Positions 14,171 to 26,484 of a stretch of 64,000 bases of DNA are shown here, one piece after another; the first letter of the stretch is position 1; each line of letters starts with the position of its first letter. The translations under genes were made by a program, and so were the position numbers. The notes below the pieces were generated by a model. The model saw only the letters and a list, made by a program, of their open reading frames with translations. It was not told the origin of the DNA and did no database searches. This DNA comes from Laburnicola sp. R22_1 (lineage: Eukaryota > Ascomycota > Dothideomycetes > Pleosporales > Didymosphaeriaceae). The stretch covers positions 3,038,001 to 3,102,000 of the forward strand of contig JACONQ010000004.1 of NCBI GenBank assembly GCA_014281115.1. Direction: 5' to 3'.

Positions 14171-14262
14171 AGTTTGGACGTAGCGCAAAAGTTATACGCA
14201 AGGCCTGGATTGCCTAAATGGGATGCGTCTATTTTCTAATGCAGGCTTGCTGTCTGATTATT
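14171..14262. other. Short GC-richer patch at element boundary
   Basis: Roughly 90 bp with several CpG and CpA dinucleotides between saturated AT-rich DNA and the broken 5' side of Gypsy-2A. It may be the trace of a separate small insertion or of the junction that truncated the element. No identity. Confidence 0.3.
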
Positions 14263-17030
14263 TACTATTAAAAATTGTTATGCGTTACCTTTAATTACTA
14301 AGTTCTTAGAAAGATTAGTAAAAGCAAAGTTCTTTACTAAGCTTAATATCTAAGAGATATATTATAGGATAAGAATTAAGAAAGGTAATAAGTAAAAGAT
14401 AGATTTTTGTACAAGGTATAGACACTTTAAGTATTTAGTAGTACTATTTAGTTTAACTAATACTTGAGCACAATTCTAAGAAAATATTAATAAGATTCTA
14501 GTAAAACTAATTAATACAATATATATTGTCTATTTAGACAATATACTTATCTTCTCTAATATAGAAGAGGAATATAAATAGTATATAAAAGAAGTTCTCT
14601 AAAGGCTACGTAAGGCCAAACTATATATTAAACTTAGCAAGTGCGAGTTTTATTAGGAAGAGATAGAGTACCTAGGCTATATTATTAGCTAAAAGGGAGT
14701 TAGGGTATATAAAAACTATATAAAAACAATTATAAAGTAGCTACTCCCTAAAATAGTGCGTATTATTATAGTGTTTATTAGTTTTATAAATTATTGCTAG
14801 ATATTTATTAAAGGGTTTTAAGAGTGGCTCTACCTCTTACTAAACTTACTTAAAAGGAGTCTAGTGCTACCTAGGGTAGGCAAGCTTAAAAAAGGAAGGA
14901 AAGCTAACTCGTATACCTAAGTGCATAGGCAAGAATAGCTTTTAAAGAGTTAAAGGCTGTATTTATAGTAGTGCCTATATTAGTATACTTTAAGTCTAAT
15001 AGAGAGATAATACTTAAGGTAGACGCCTTAGATAGCGCAATATCTAGTATATTAAGCCAGAACATACCTAAATGCAATAGAACTCTATAATAGCGATCTA
15101 TTAGTATCTTTTTATAAAAGCTAGACAGCACACAACTTTAATACAATACATATAATAAGGAATTGCTAGCTATTAATAAAAGTGTTAAATATTAGTAACA
15201 CTATCTATTAAGTATTCTATTTACTATTCTTATAGATTATAATAACTTGTAATAGTTTATAAACACAAAGAAATTAAACTACTAGTAGGTTAGGGTCTAT
15301 AAGAGGCTAGCAGAGTATAATTTTGTTATTATCTACTAGCTAGGGAAGGAAAACCTAGCAAATAGACTATTAAGACGCCCTAACTATATAAGTAAGGCGT
15401 AACACCTAGTAAAGAAAGAAAACAGAACTTATATAGAGCCTTTAGGAATATTATTAAGTAGAAATACTTTTAATAAACTAACTACTTAATTAATTAGTGT
15501 AATTACAAGGTCCTAATAAGCGGCACCCTAGGAATAAAGGCGGCTAAGGAGGCGCGAAGCTAGAAGAGTAATTATAGAAGAGCTAATATTATTAATAAAT
15601 AGTAGCTCTAAATTCAACTTAGAGACTAAGGATAAAGTTAAGGCTCTAGAAGAATTTTAGCCCTAATAGTTAGGCAAAGAGTTATTACAAAAAGGCGTAA
15701 TAGAGTAAAATAGAATTAAAGTGCTTATAATAAGTGTAGAGAAGGCAAAGGCCCTCTAGATATACTATAATAGCCTTATAGATAGGCATTTTAGGGCAAA
15801 GAAGATATTAGAAAAGTTAAGAAGATATTTTTAATAAAAAGAAATGCAACGCAAAGTTAAGGACTACTATTACGACTATTTAAAGTGTAGAATATCTATT
15901 ACGCCTTAACACTAACTATATAGTTTTTTAAATCCTTTACCTATACTAAATAGTCCTTAGGAGGACGATACTTTAAATTTTATTATAAAATTAGCCCCTA
16001 GCTAAACACTTATCTAAGTCTATAATGCTATTCTAGTAATAGTAAACTATCTAACAAAGATAGCTTATTATATATCTACTAGGGCAGATTAGGACGCAAA
16101 GGACTTAGCAGAAGCCTAGATTTAAAATATTATTAGGTTATATAGCACTCCTAAGACAATCTTATTAAATAGAGGTCTAATAATAAACTCTTACTATTAG
16201 GACTTTTTTTATTATTACCTTAACACTATAAGGGTATTATTATTAGCCTATTACTTATAAATTAATAGGCAAACAAAAAGGTAGAATTAGACGCTTAAGT
16301 AGTATCTTTAGTGCTTTTACTACTTAGAATAGGATAACTAGGCAAGGTAGTTACTAATTACGGAATTTGCGTATAATAATAAATATAATAACTAGAGTAA
16401 CTTCTCTTTACGCATACTATAAAGCGAATTCTTATACACTAAAATAGTCTAGAATGCCACTTAGCAATAGAGAATTACTACTAGACACATTAATTGTAGC
16501 AAAAGTTATTATACTATAGGCTTAATATAAAATAAAGATTATAGTGGCAAATATATACTAGAAAAAGTATGCTAATAAGAAAAGAAAGCACCTTAGTCTT
16601 AAACTAGGGGATTAAGTATTTATATTTACTAGATATCTAAACTCTATATAACCTAAGCGCAAGCTTAATTAGAGGTTTATTAAACTAGGCATAGTTAAGT
16701 ACTTTATAGGAAAAAAAGCCTATCGAGTTAACTTCCTAGAATTAAACACACATCTAATCTTTTATATATTATTGTTAGAGCTATATAAATAAAGAGGAGC
16801 TATTAAGTCTTAAGTAGGTTCTATTGTAGACACTCTATATATGTTTAGCGATAATATATACTATGTAGAGAAAGTGCTAGAGAGTAGGTAGTTATTAGTA
16901 GGAATCTAGGAATACCTTATTAAATAGGAAAGTTACCTAGAAGAAGAAAACTTATAGGAGCTAGGCACTAATCTAAGTACTAACGCTATTAAAGCATTTT
17001 AAAAAAAGAAGAATATTTTAGGATAGTGTT
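14263..17030 (+). pseudogene. Gypsy-2A pol relic (RT, RNase H, integrase, chromodomain)
   Basis: Read through many TAG/TAA codons, the frame starts in the reverse transcriptase (FTKLDI-like motif A near 14330) and contains YLDNILIFS at about 14530, a mutated form of the YLDD catalytic motif with the second Asp as Asn. An RNase H region follows, then integrase zinc-binding and core regions (about 15770-16550) and a C-terminal chromodomain near 16855-16985 (YYVEKVLESR, then an EYLIK-type strand). The product would be a polyprotein for reverse transcription and integration directed to heterochromatin. It cannot be functional because of dozens of stops. Gypsy-2B matches at each domain and supports the reading. 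Confidence 0.8.
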
Positions 17031-18645
17031 AAAGGGGCTCTTGTTTAGATTAAACAACTACAGAAGGGGGATAAAAAAACCTCCTGAGGAAATTTAATTC
17101 CTTTCTTTTATAGATAAAAGATTAAACTTAAGTTAATTATATAGTTAGAGAACTACTATAGAAAATACTCTTGCTACCTTTACCCATTTTTCTCTATAGA
17201 GAGTTTTTTTACTATAATTATAGAGGTGTTTAATAGCGCAAGGTGCTATAGAGGTAATACTAGCTTAGAAAGATTATAGTATCTCTAAGGGTTAGTTAAA
17301 AAGGACAATAAAGGACTACAAGAGCATATTGTACTTTACTTAGAGTTAAAGGAAGAGAATATTCTAAGAACCTAGATTTAAGATATTTTAGGGTGTCGCC
17401 GCCTGCTAAAAGGCGCTATTTAAGTCCTAACAAACTCTTATATTATAGGGAGCTGTTATTTCTAGAAACCCTAAGGTATAAAAGTCCTAGAGGTCCCCCT
17501 TATAAATATATATTAGCCTAAGGCCTCTAAAGGGGCTAAAAGCACTACTAAGAAGCTAGAAAGGCACTATCTACAACTATAGCTATAAGTATAACTCTTA
17601 CTATTACCCTAAAACTCCAAATAATATATTAGTCTATATTTATTCCACAACTGCATTAGTATATAATATAATAAGATAAAAGACAAAATTATAAATCTTA
17701 TTTTATTTTAGGGTCCTACCCTTATAGGTTGCATAGTTAATAGCCTTTTTATAGTAATATTACTTAGTTTTACGCTCTATATTAGTATAAGCGCGCTTCT
17801 TAGTAAAGTAATAGGTTAATTAATAAACATTACTACTATTATAGATATAGGAATTCTATGCGTAGAGCTTAAACAAGCTAAGAAGTAATTAGTTAATAGA
17901 AAGCGCTATAGGAACAACTACACCTACTTAATATAGTTTATAAGCCTCTTAGTAGCCTTATAAATATATTTCTTATTCTTATTAAAATTACTACTATAAA
18001 GAAGAGCCTAAGCAGCTACAAAACTATTAAGCTTAGCATTAAAGTTAATAGGGCACTATATTATCTTAGCTAGCAGTATAATAGCGCCTAATATAGGCAT
18101 ATATTACTATAAGGCAGTGTTTATTCTAAATTAAGCAATTACTATACCTATATAGCTAAACACTATTAATTTAGATTAATAGAATAAGTTTAGTATCTAA
18201 AAGTAATATATATAAAGTAGATCCTCCTTATATATAAGTTTAATATAATAAATATATAGATTAGCACTAGTAGGTTAGTTGTAAGCTAACTCTACTCGCT
18301 ATATAGTAAGCGGCTTCTTAAGGGCTATCTTACTATAGAGAGGGATATTAGGACGTATTAGGACAATAAGAGCAGGATAATATATACTAAATTAACTAGT
18401 AAAGGCGTAAAAAGTAAGGGTATTGCAAAGGTAGGCAAAAACTAAAACAACTACGCTAAGCCTTGCTTAATAGCACTTTTAGCCCCTAAATTAGTTAGGT
18501 GCCCTAGAGTACCTTAATAGCGTAATAGCGCCTAATATAATAATAATTGTTGCTATGTAGTTACAAAACTAGCAATTATTTACTTTTTAAGTGGAGATAA
18601 TAGGATATTACATATTTTAATCTTCTAGGGCAATCTAGGTTAGGT
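17031..18645. other. Gypsy-2A 3' region, including antisense frame relic
   Basis: The 1.6 kb between the chromodomain and the purine tract is conserved with 59400-61005 in Gypsy-2B. The minus strand at about 18325 downwards matches the antisense cysteine-rich frame seen in 2B, here with its start ATG as ATA and many Cys codons changed to Tyr. Confidence 0.45.
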
Positions 18646-18665
18646 TAATCCTAGAAGGGGGATAC

Positions 18666-18854
18666 TGTAAGGCCTCCTTATTGCTTAGGTAGCTAAATAG
18701 GGCCGTATATCTCCTTTAGGCCTAGTGGGGGTTTAGATAAAAATCCCCTCACTTTAGATAAGAGCTGGTAGCGATTTGTCTTATTACTACTTACCTCCTA
18801 ATATTATCCTATTCTGTCTTATTAACTATTAGACGTCCTAGTGGCGCCCTTACA
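18666..18854 (+). repeat. Gypsy-2A 3' LTR (189 bp)
   Basis: Begins TGTAAGGCC and ends GCGCCCTTACA, giving TG...CA ends. It aligns along its length with the LTRs at 55182-55371 and 61019-61208 and is preceded by a purine tract (AGAAGGGGGATAC) expected to prime plus-strand synthesis. Differences from the other copies are mostly C-to-T or G-to-A. Confidence 0.9.
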
Positions 18855-21125
18855 CGTTACCTATAGGCAAATACCTATAGAAGTATATTAGGTAATAGGA
18901 AAGGTTAAGCGTTTGCACGCACCTTTTTATAAAGTCTTTAATATTCTTAAGGCTAAACTAGAAGATTATATAAATAAGAAGAATATTCTCTAGATAGCTA
19001 TTAAAGCTATTAATAATATTATAGGCCTAGATAGTCTTATACTTATACTACTAGTCTTTAGCGTATATTCTAGAATTAGTATCGATTCTTTTCTATTACC
19101 TAATATTATTATATATATAAATACTATACAAAAGGTATTAAAGATATTATAAAAGTAAAGAAATAAGACTAATATTAATTATGCGCTAAATACTTATAAT
19201 AGTTTATTAGTAGCATATAAAGTCCTTAAGCTTGTACTTAAATTTAAGGTTATAGTCTAAAAAGAGAAAGGTAAATGGATAGGCCTATATAAGATTAAGG
19301 GTATTAAGAATAGAGATAAAAATTTTAATTTAGAAAATAGTTTAGTAAGGTTTTACTATATATAAGTTAAGCTATACTATTATAAAGAAGATTATACTCT
19401 CCTACTATTATATAAAGTATATAATATTGCCCCTATATAAAAGGTTCCTTTAGAGAAGAGGAAGAGAGGCTACCTAAGGAAGAATACTATATTTCTTTTC
19501 TAAAAGAAGATAAGTAATTAGAAACTATCTTTAAAGCTCTATACAGAGGGTATAATTATAATACCTAAAGTATCTTTTAAAGAGTTAGATTATATAGAAA
19601 TAGACACTGTTATTACTAATAGTATATTTAAGATTTCTTTTCTTTAATTTATCCAAGTATAAGGGTAGAATTTTTAATCTTTGCCTTATATAAGAAGTTA
19701 AGGGCAAGACTACTTGACTATAAAAGAAATTCTGCCTTATCTTTACTAGCTACTTTAATAAGAAGAAGGATAAAATTCTAACCTAATTACTTACTATTTA
19801 AAGGATAAGCTAGCGCCTACTTTATATATTAAGAGTAAGTCTTTAAGTAATATATAGAATATATTTTAAACTATACAATATTACCTAGGCCTATATTTAG
19901 TCTACTAACAAACTAAACTACACACTTTATACTAGATTACTTAAGAAACTATATATAAACTTTCTATAAAATATAATTCTCTATATTATATAACTACTCT
20001 ATAGTGCAACTAAATTAGGGTTTTACTAGTTTAAGACTTACTATAACTACTATAAAAAAACTTAGTATAAAGACTTTATTATATAATCTGTATTTGCTTA
20101 TTACTAATAAAGAAGAGCACACCTTTAGAATTACTATCCTTTAGATAGATAATACCCTTAGTATTATTAATAAGAACTTTTTATAAAGAGAAGAAGAAGA
20201 ACTAAAGAAAGTAGTCTTCTATATAAAGAATAAGACTATCCTTACTAAGAACTAACCTATTAAGTTTAATAGTAGAAGAATTTAGCTTATATATAACACT
20301 ATAGTTCTTATATAGAAAGGTTAAGTAAAGGGCCTTTGTATAATTAATTCTAAAAGATAAGAATACTACTTAGAGGTATATAGAATAGCGTATAAGAGGC
20401 GTCTATATTATATCTATATACTAACTAGAAGCTATATTTAATTTATCTATTACTACTTAGACTATATTACTCTTATATAAAGATATTAAGGTATTAAATA
20501 CATAAATCTCATAGCAGATTAATAATAGTAAGTATGGTCTTACCTTTATACTATTAGATCTCTATTACGCAAAGCTGTTTATCTTTTCTAATAGCTTATT
20601 TGCTAATAATAAGAACCTAAGCTTATAGCTAGGATTTCTAATTACTCTGGGTAATAATTATTATATAGGTAATAGTAATAACTTTAATATCCTAGCAAAT
20701 CTTATATATTAGAATTTAACTAAGTGTAAGAAAGTAATAAGGAGTATTCTTGCTAGTAAGATATATAGTATAGTAGGAGGCTTTAATAATACCATTACTA
20801 TTAGTATAACTCTCTAGAAGATTATATATACGCTTAGTCTGCTACTAATTTCTATAGTTATTTATATAGATTTAAAGTTTCTTTATAACTACCTTATATA
20901 ACTAGGAACTATAGATAAAAAGCGCCTTATAATTAATATTATATTACTCCACAAATTGTATAAGCACCACAAGATCTCTAAGATTAGATAAATTAATAGG
21001 AAGGATAATTCTACTAATACCTATATAAAGAAGGCCCTAAACTAGGCTCTAGAGTTCTTAATTTCTAGCAACACCTTAATAATTACTATTAAAGTATTAG
21101 TATATTGCCTTAAGCCTACCTACGC
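18855..21125 (+). pseudogene. Copia pol relic (integrase C-terminus, RT, RNase H)
   Basis: The plus-strand reading starts in an integrase segment: a HAPFYKVFNILKAKLEDY stretch near 18910, then AIKAINNIIGLDSLI. This matches the layout of fungal copia integrases ahead of the pol linker. RNase H at about 20540-21100 shows VIRSILASKIY, then a VIYIDLKFLY segment that corresponds to the usual CTDSKSLY, then KLYKHHKISKIR and an IN-x-KDN motif, in the order seen in fungal copia elements. Reverse transcriptase lies between but its catalytic YxDD is obscured. Many stops make it non-functional. The family identity is clear from motif order; residue-level states are RIP-altered. Confidence 0.78.
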
Positions 21126-21177
21126 AAGTTCTTTTTAGCCTTTATATAGGATTATTTTCTTATTATTTATTTATTCT

Positions 21178-21390
21178 TATGAGGGCACCATGGGGATTAT
21201 TATAATGTATATAACATAACTAGTAGTTAGAATCTAAATATAAGATAGAAGCGATACCTATATAAGGTAGGTACGTAGGCAGGCTATATATATAGCCTTG
21301 CTTAGGATCTTACTTAAAACTACGCTAGTCCTAAAGGGGAAATAGCTAAGGATATCATAAGCAAGGGGTTCGCACTTTAGATTAGTGACA
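21178..21390 (+). repeat. Copia 3' LTR (about 213 bp)
   Basis: Starts TATGAGGGC (TG mutated to TA) and ends GATTAGTGACA. It aligns with 41132-41332 through shared AACTAGTAGTTAGAATC, a TATATATAGCC stretch and AAAGGGGAAATAGCTAAGGA. It follows the copia RNase H frame directly, as expected for a 3' LTR. Confidence 0.75.
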
Positions 21391-21900
21391 CTACTCTCCT
21401 TCCTCTATAGTAGCAACTCTAGTGCTGCTAAGATTCTTATAACTATATACTAATCACGCTCTTTTTAATTACTAAGCAGGGGGCTCTGCTTTTTTTGTTA
21501 TGTTATTTAAGATAAAAGCCTTTGTCGTGCTACCTCTAGGTAGTTAATTTAACGCCACATACTAATCTCTATATAACTATATATTAATCTCGATATAACT
21601 ATCGCGCTCTAGTAAGCTTTATTACGTTTAATTACGCTATATTTCTAATTACTATAATCTTTACTATAATTTAATAGTAATTATTATAAATTTAATCTAT
21701 TAATTTAACTTATTAACGTCTATTAGTGTTATTATATTAAAGTAGCTATTATTACTAGGGTTGTTATTGCGTAAAACAATACAAGCTATCTCGCTAAGAG
21801 AATTACTATAAAGAGGGTTCCTAAAGAGACTACTATCTATCGCTAACTTAAAGCCCATATCTATCTATCTCTAGGTATCTAAGCGGGCGTCTATAATAAA
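21391..21900. other. Degraded DNA with one R2 repeat
   Basis: Contains the R2 copy at 21461-21560. The remainder is AT-rich and unassigned. Confidence 0.5.
21461..21560 (+). repeat. R2 short repeat, copy a
   Basis: About 100 bp from TTTTTAATTACTAAGCAG to AACGCCA. It has two small hairpins (AGCAGGGGGCTCTGCT and CTACCTCTAGGTAG) separated by TTATTTAAGATAAAAGCC. Four more copies occur in the window. Confidence 0.8.
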
Positions 21901-24900
21901 GATAGTAGTAGTAAGATACGTAATAACATCCTAATATACAATAAGCTTATTAAAGTTATATAGTATAGTAGGCTTCTTTAGGTTTTTAGTATAGAAACTA
22001 GTAATAAGTTAAAGGTAATTAAGTAGATTATAGTAAGGCTCCTAGGTAGAGTTATTAAATCTGTCCTATATAACCTTATATTCTATAACGCTATAGTCTA
22101 GGGCGTATAGGTTCTTTTTTAACTTATTTAACTAGTAGGTAAGTATAGTCTTTACCTTATACTTCTTATCTATATATTGGTCTAGTGACATATTATTTTT
22201 ATTATACGTCTAACTATTAAGTAGTTGCTTATTATATAGGTGTAGTAGCTATAAGTAAAAAAATATTATATAAATAGCTTATTTCCTTAGGTAGGTTAAG
22301 CTTATATACTATATTGTTAATAACTTATATAATATAAAAGGGTCCCCTATTCTTATAATCTAATAAAAATCTAGGCCTTTTAGTCTTAATATTGCGCGTG
22401 TCTAATATTACCTTATTGCTAACCTTAAAAAATAGTGCTGGCGCACGCTTTGTGTTAGCGTACTTAGTCTGCTTAGCTTATACCTATTATATATTATTGC
22501 GTAGAAAGTTATATAAGTAGATAAGAAAGTTAATAAAGTTATTTGTGCACTAATAATTTAGGCGCATAGGTGTAGTAAGTAGGCGCCTACTAGCGCTAGC
22601 GTCTCTACTTACTAACTTAATATTATGTATTTGCATAGGTTCTATACGATTATATAGTAAGTAGCTCTTAGTAGTAATAAAAGGTGCTACTTTAGTTAAC
22701 TTACTAACTAATAAGTTAGTAATAAACTTTGCTATAGGCAAGTATAGGGCCTAGTTATTCTATTAATAGTTTATATATGCACGTAAGTATTTCTTTAATA
22801 TAGTATTAGCAACCTCTATATAACTATTAGTCTTAGAATTCCAATTAGTAAATAGTTATAGCTTTATGCTAAGATATTTATAGAGTTATTTCTAGAAGTA
22901 GAATATAAACTATTAACTATAGTTACTAATAATATTCTTTAGAAAACCCTCCTTACACTAGATATATATAATAAAGGCCTCTATAACTACCTCTACTATA
23001 ATCTTAACTATAGAGATAAACTTCTTCTTCTTCTTACTAAACTAGTTTATAATAACTATAATAGCTATATAAATCTTATTATTGTTATAGCAAAGTAGCA
23101 AGCTAATAATAAAGTCTATTAAGATTAATTTCTAGTAATAGTCTAGAATTAGCAGTTGGTAGAGCAAACTATATTTGGCGTTATAGTATAGTTTGCTATA
23201 GTAGTACTAGTAACTAACACGCTTATAAGTACTCTTACAACTAATATATCTAGTAGTAATACTATTATAGGCCTACTTGAGAATTTACGTATAAAGTTCT
23301 TTGTTGTCTAGAATATATAGTTAGTTCTGAATATATAGTAGACTATTACTTAGTTGATAACCTATAACTTTAATTCTAAGTCTTTGCTTAAGGAGCTGCT
23401 CTAGCAACTATTATACCTTAGCCTTAGTAGTAGTAATAATATTCTAAACTATCTTATTAGAGTTATAAGTAGTCTAAATATCCTTAAGCAATTACGCTGT
23501 TTCTTTAGTGGTTATTATAGCTATAGCAGCGGATTTATTATTATTAGCTGCTAGTTCTATAATATACTATAGCATAGTTACGAGGTATATACTAAAGTAA
23601 TAACTTTTACCTAATAAAGTGTAGGTAGTAGTAATTGCATAATATAAACCTTTACTCTTAAAAATTTCTAGTTATAAAACTATCTAAACTTAGTGTTACT
23701 AGCGAGCGTTATTATTACCTTTAGATAGATTACTAGATTGCGTAGTAAGCGCGTTAGGTTTTATATCTTATTTTCCTAGATAGTATTAAATATAGAAGTT
23801 AAACTTGGCTAGGAACTTCACCTATTGCGCTTATTATTAGTTAAGCTATTTGCTAGTTATAAAATACTCTAAAGCTAGGTAATTAGTAATAATATTAATA
23901 GAATCTTAGTTTCCTAATAGTTTACATCTCTATTCCTTAAAGGCTTATACTATAGCTAGTAGCTCTTTATTATAGATTTTGTAATTATATTCTATAGAAT
24001 TTATTTTGTGTAATAAGTATATAATAGATTATAATATATTTTAATTATTTTTCTATAATAGAACCATAGCAGTAACAAAGTTAGAAGTGTCTATTTCTAA
24101 CTAGCTTTCCTTATCTAGATTAAAATAAACTAAAACTAGCGTGGTTATAAAGGCTTACTTAAGCGCCTTAAAAGTAGTTATAGTAGAAGAGCTAGGTTTA
24201 ATAGGCTAGTCTTTTAGTGCATTACCTTTTATAAGGTTAGTTAATAAATAGGCAATCTAACTAAATCTCTTAATAAATTGTTAATAAAAGTTTACAAAAC
24301 CCAAGGAAGCTTATATATTCTTATGTAACTATAGCAGCTACTAGTTATAAACTGCCTATACCTTTTTAGAATCTATCTTAATACCTTTAGTTATTAGGAT
24401 AATTCTAAGGTACTTAACCTTCTTAACCTTAAACTAACACTTATTAATATTTAAATATAACTCTACTTGTCCTAGCTTATTAACAATAGTCTATACATAT
24501 CTAATATATTTCTCTTTAGTATTACTATATATAAGCACATTCTCTAGGCATGCTGTATAAAAGTTATTAAGGTGTTATTATAGCATTTTGTTAATATAAG
24601 TCTAAAAAGTGCTAGGAGTGCTAGTAAAGCTAAAGAGCATAATAGTATACTTATATAAGCTGTATTAAGTTAGAAAAGCTATTTTTTTATTACTCTTTTT
24701 AATGCGTATATTATTAAAACCTATAATAATATCTATAATAGACATAAACCTTATTTTATTTATACGCGCTAGCGTATTCTTTAGTAATAGCAGCGCATTA
24801 TAATTGCGCTTTATAATAGTGTTAATTATGTAGTAATTAACACAAACGCGTAATCTACACCCTAGTTTTTTAATAACAAGAATAAGTAATATACACTAAG

Positions 24901-25300
24901 ATATACTTATCTGTAAAAAGCTCTTTATAGTTATTTTATTAATATATTCCTTAATTGCTATAGTCTCTAGTTATATAAGACTGTAAATATACAGTTAGAG
25001 TGCTTTATTATTAACTAGATTAATAGTATAGTTAACTCTAGAGCGATATAAAGCTAACTTATTAGCCTCCTTTAGATTAAAGTACTAATATTTATTATGT
25101 AGCCAATTAGGTAGTAGATACTTAAGTTTATTTACTATTTGTAGTTTATTAACTACAAATAGTAAATAAACTTATTATAATTAGTCTAGCTATAAGTAAC
25201 TAAACCTATTATTGCGCAGAACGTTTACGCGTTGCAATCCCTATCTATTAGGTTAGATAGTTAACCTAACTAGTTTTAGTTATAAGGCTCTAGCTATATA
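21900..25300 (-). pseudogene. Gypsy-3 pol relic (RT, RNase H, integrase, tail)
   Basis: Reading minus-strand codons through TAG/TAA shows, in order: the RT thumb with GFVNFYxQFIKRFS near 24270; RNase H with LEIDTSNF and YNYKIYNKELLAIV around 24000-23950, then NYLALEYFITSKQLAK; and an integrase region whose clearest part is 22550-22741, an open stretch with AKFITNLLVSKLTKVAPF and YNRIEPMQ typical of the integrase end. Then comes FKVSNKVILDTRNIKTKRP, the post-integrase strand region. The expected catalytic YLDD near 24540 reads as CLEN. The protein would be a reverse transcription and integration polyprotein and is clearly dead. A C-terminal chromodomain is suspected but not demonstrated. Confidence 0.72.
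25124..25173. repeat. Perfect 23-bp inverted repeat (hairpin)
   Basis: Left arm 25124-25146 and right arm 25151-25173 are exact reverse complements around a 4-nt centre TATT. It lies within the Gypsy-3 RT region. The perfection of the arms in saturated RIP DNA suggests it formed after, or late in, the mutation process. Confidence 0.85.
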
Positions 25301-25350
25301 ATAGAGTCTAGGTTATAAATAGCTATTAGGTAAGCTGCTTACCTAGTAAT

Positions 25351-26484
25351 TAAGCTAATATTCTTATAAGTTAAGATAATAGGACATAATAAACTAGCAG
25401 GTAGCTTATAGTAGTACATAGTTTTAGGCAGTGTGTCTTTAAGATAATAAACTAGGTAATAATATATATTAAACGTTATAGACTAGTTATATAATCCCAG
25501 TTATAGGTTGTAAGCAAAAATCTAATTTATATCTAGAATAATATTAAAACACTAATATTAGTAACAAAGTATATTATAGTACTAGAGTAAGTACTATATT
25601 ATATTATAAGGTCTATAGCTTAACTAATCTTATTTATAACCTTGCTATCTACGAAATATAAGGTAATAGAATTATTAAAATTATATAGTTTTAGCTAGTG
25701 TTGTTTAACGTATAAAAGACTAATAAAACTTGCGCTAGCTTTAGTATTAGTAAGCTACTACGCCTTTGTCTATTTCTAAGGTATAGCTAGCTTAACTAAA
25801 TAAGTAAACTAAAGTTATTTAGCTTTGTCTAGTTTATCTATGTTAATTGCGGAGATCTACTATATATACTATAGTTTAAGGCTAAGTTTTATATCTAATT
25901 TTAACTTATTAACTTTTTATTATACTACTATAAGGTTCCTTTATATATACTATTATTATTACTCTATTACGCAATTTCGCTTTAGAGCTACTAAAAATAT
26001 AACTTATTCTTATCCTTATAGTCCTAACCTTAATGCATATTTAGGTTGTTATTAGCAAAATTAGGCTTAGGTAACTTACTACAAAAGCTATTATATCTAT
26101 ATATTTTATATAGTTAGTTAGGATTTATTTAAATAGTATAGACGTTCTACGTGTCTTTATAATTAATAGAGGCTAAGAGGATAATATAGAGATACTTAAT
26201 ATCCTTTACTAGAGTAATAGTGTTATTGTAATAGTTAGTAGTTGCGTCTATTACTTAATATTTTACTACGCTATACTTAAAGTAGGTATTAGCTTTAGGT
26301 AGTATATTTAGTTTGCGTAATATGCGCCTATAATTATTATATTTCGTAAACTTTATATAAAGAATAAATAAAGTAGTGTATATAGTAGTATTAGATTTAG
26401 TTATAGTTATATTTATTGTACAAGCTATTAAGTAATTAGGTGCTATAGTTATAGAGATTTCTAAACAACCTATTATATTTTTTT
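25351..26484. other. Degraded DNA upstream of Gypsy-3 pol
   Basis: Probably the mutated protease/gag part of Gypsy-3 on the minus strand. The 76-codon plus-strand open frame at 25825-26055 is tyrosine-rich, low-complexity and lies antisense to the expected element, so I do not treat it as a gene. Confidence 0.4.

Larger units (their letters stand above)
14263..18854 (+). mobile_element. Gypsy-2A: 5'-truncated Ty3/gypsy chromovirus
   Basis: A plus-strand retroelement copy closely similar over its length to Gypsy-2B (56895-61208). It retains part of the reverse transcriptase, RNase H, integrase, chromodomain, a 1.6-kb 3' region, a purine tract and the 3' LTR. The 5' LTR, gag and first part of pol are missing. 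It carries more RIP mutations than Gypsy-2B at nearly every differing site (TA here against CA or TG there). Copia integrase sequence resumes directly after its LTR, so the element sits inside the copia element. Confidence 0.85.
18855..21390 (+). mobile_element. Ty1/copia element, 3' part
   Basis: The 3' half of a copia retrotransposon: integrase C-terminus, reverse transcriptase, RNase H and 3' LTR (21178-21390). The 5' half is displaced or lost because Gypsy-2A was inserted within the integrase region. It is heavily RIP-mutated. A second LTR of the family lies at 41132-41332. Confidence 0.8.
21900..25350 (-). mobile_element. Gypsy-3: degraded Ty3/gypsy element (minus strand)
   Basis: Minus-strand retroelement relic whose pol domains run from about 25300 down to 21900. 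LTRs were not recognised. It is heavily RIP-mutated and distinct in sequence from Gypsy-1 and Gypsy-2. The region upstream of pol (25350-26484) probably holds its protease and gag but is unreadable. Confidence 0.7.

Noticed and set aside
14904..15131. 75-codon minus-strand frame, repeated at 57284-57466
   Set aside because: Both are antisense to the RNase H region of Gypsy-2 and reflect homology of the two copies, not a gene.
25825..26055. 76-codon Tyr-rich plus-strand frame
   Set aside because: Low complexity, antisense to the expected Gypsy-3 upstream region.
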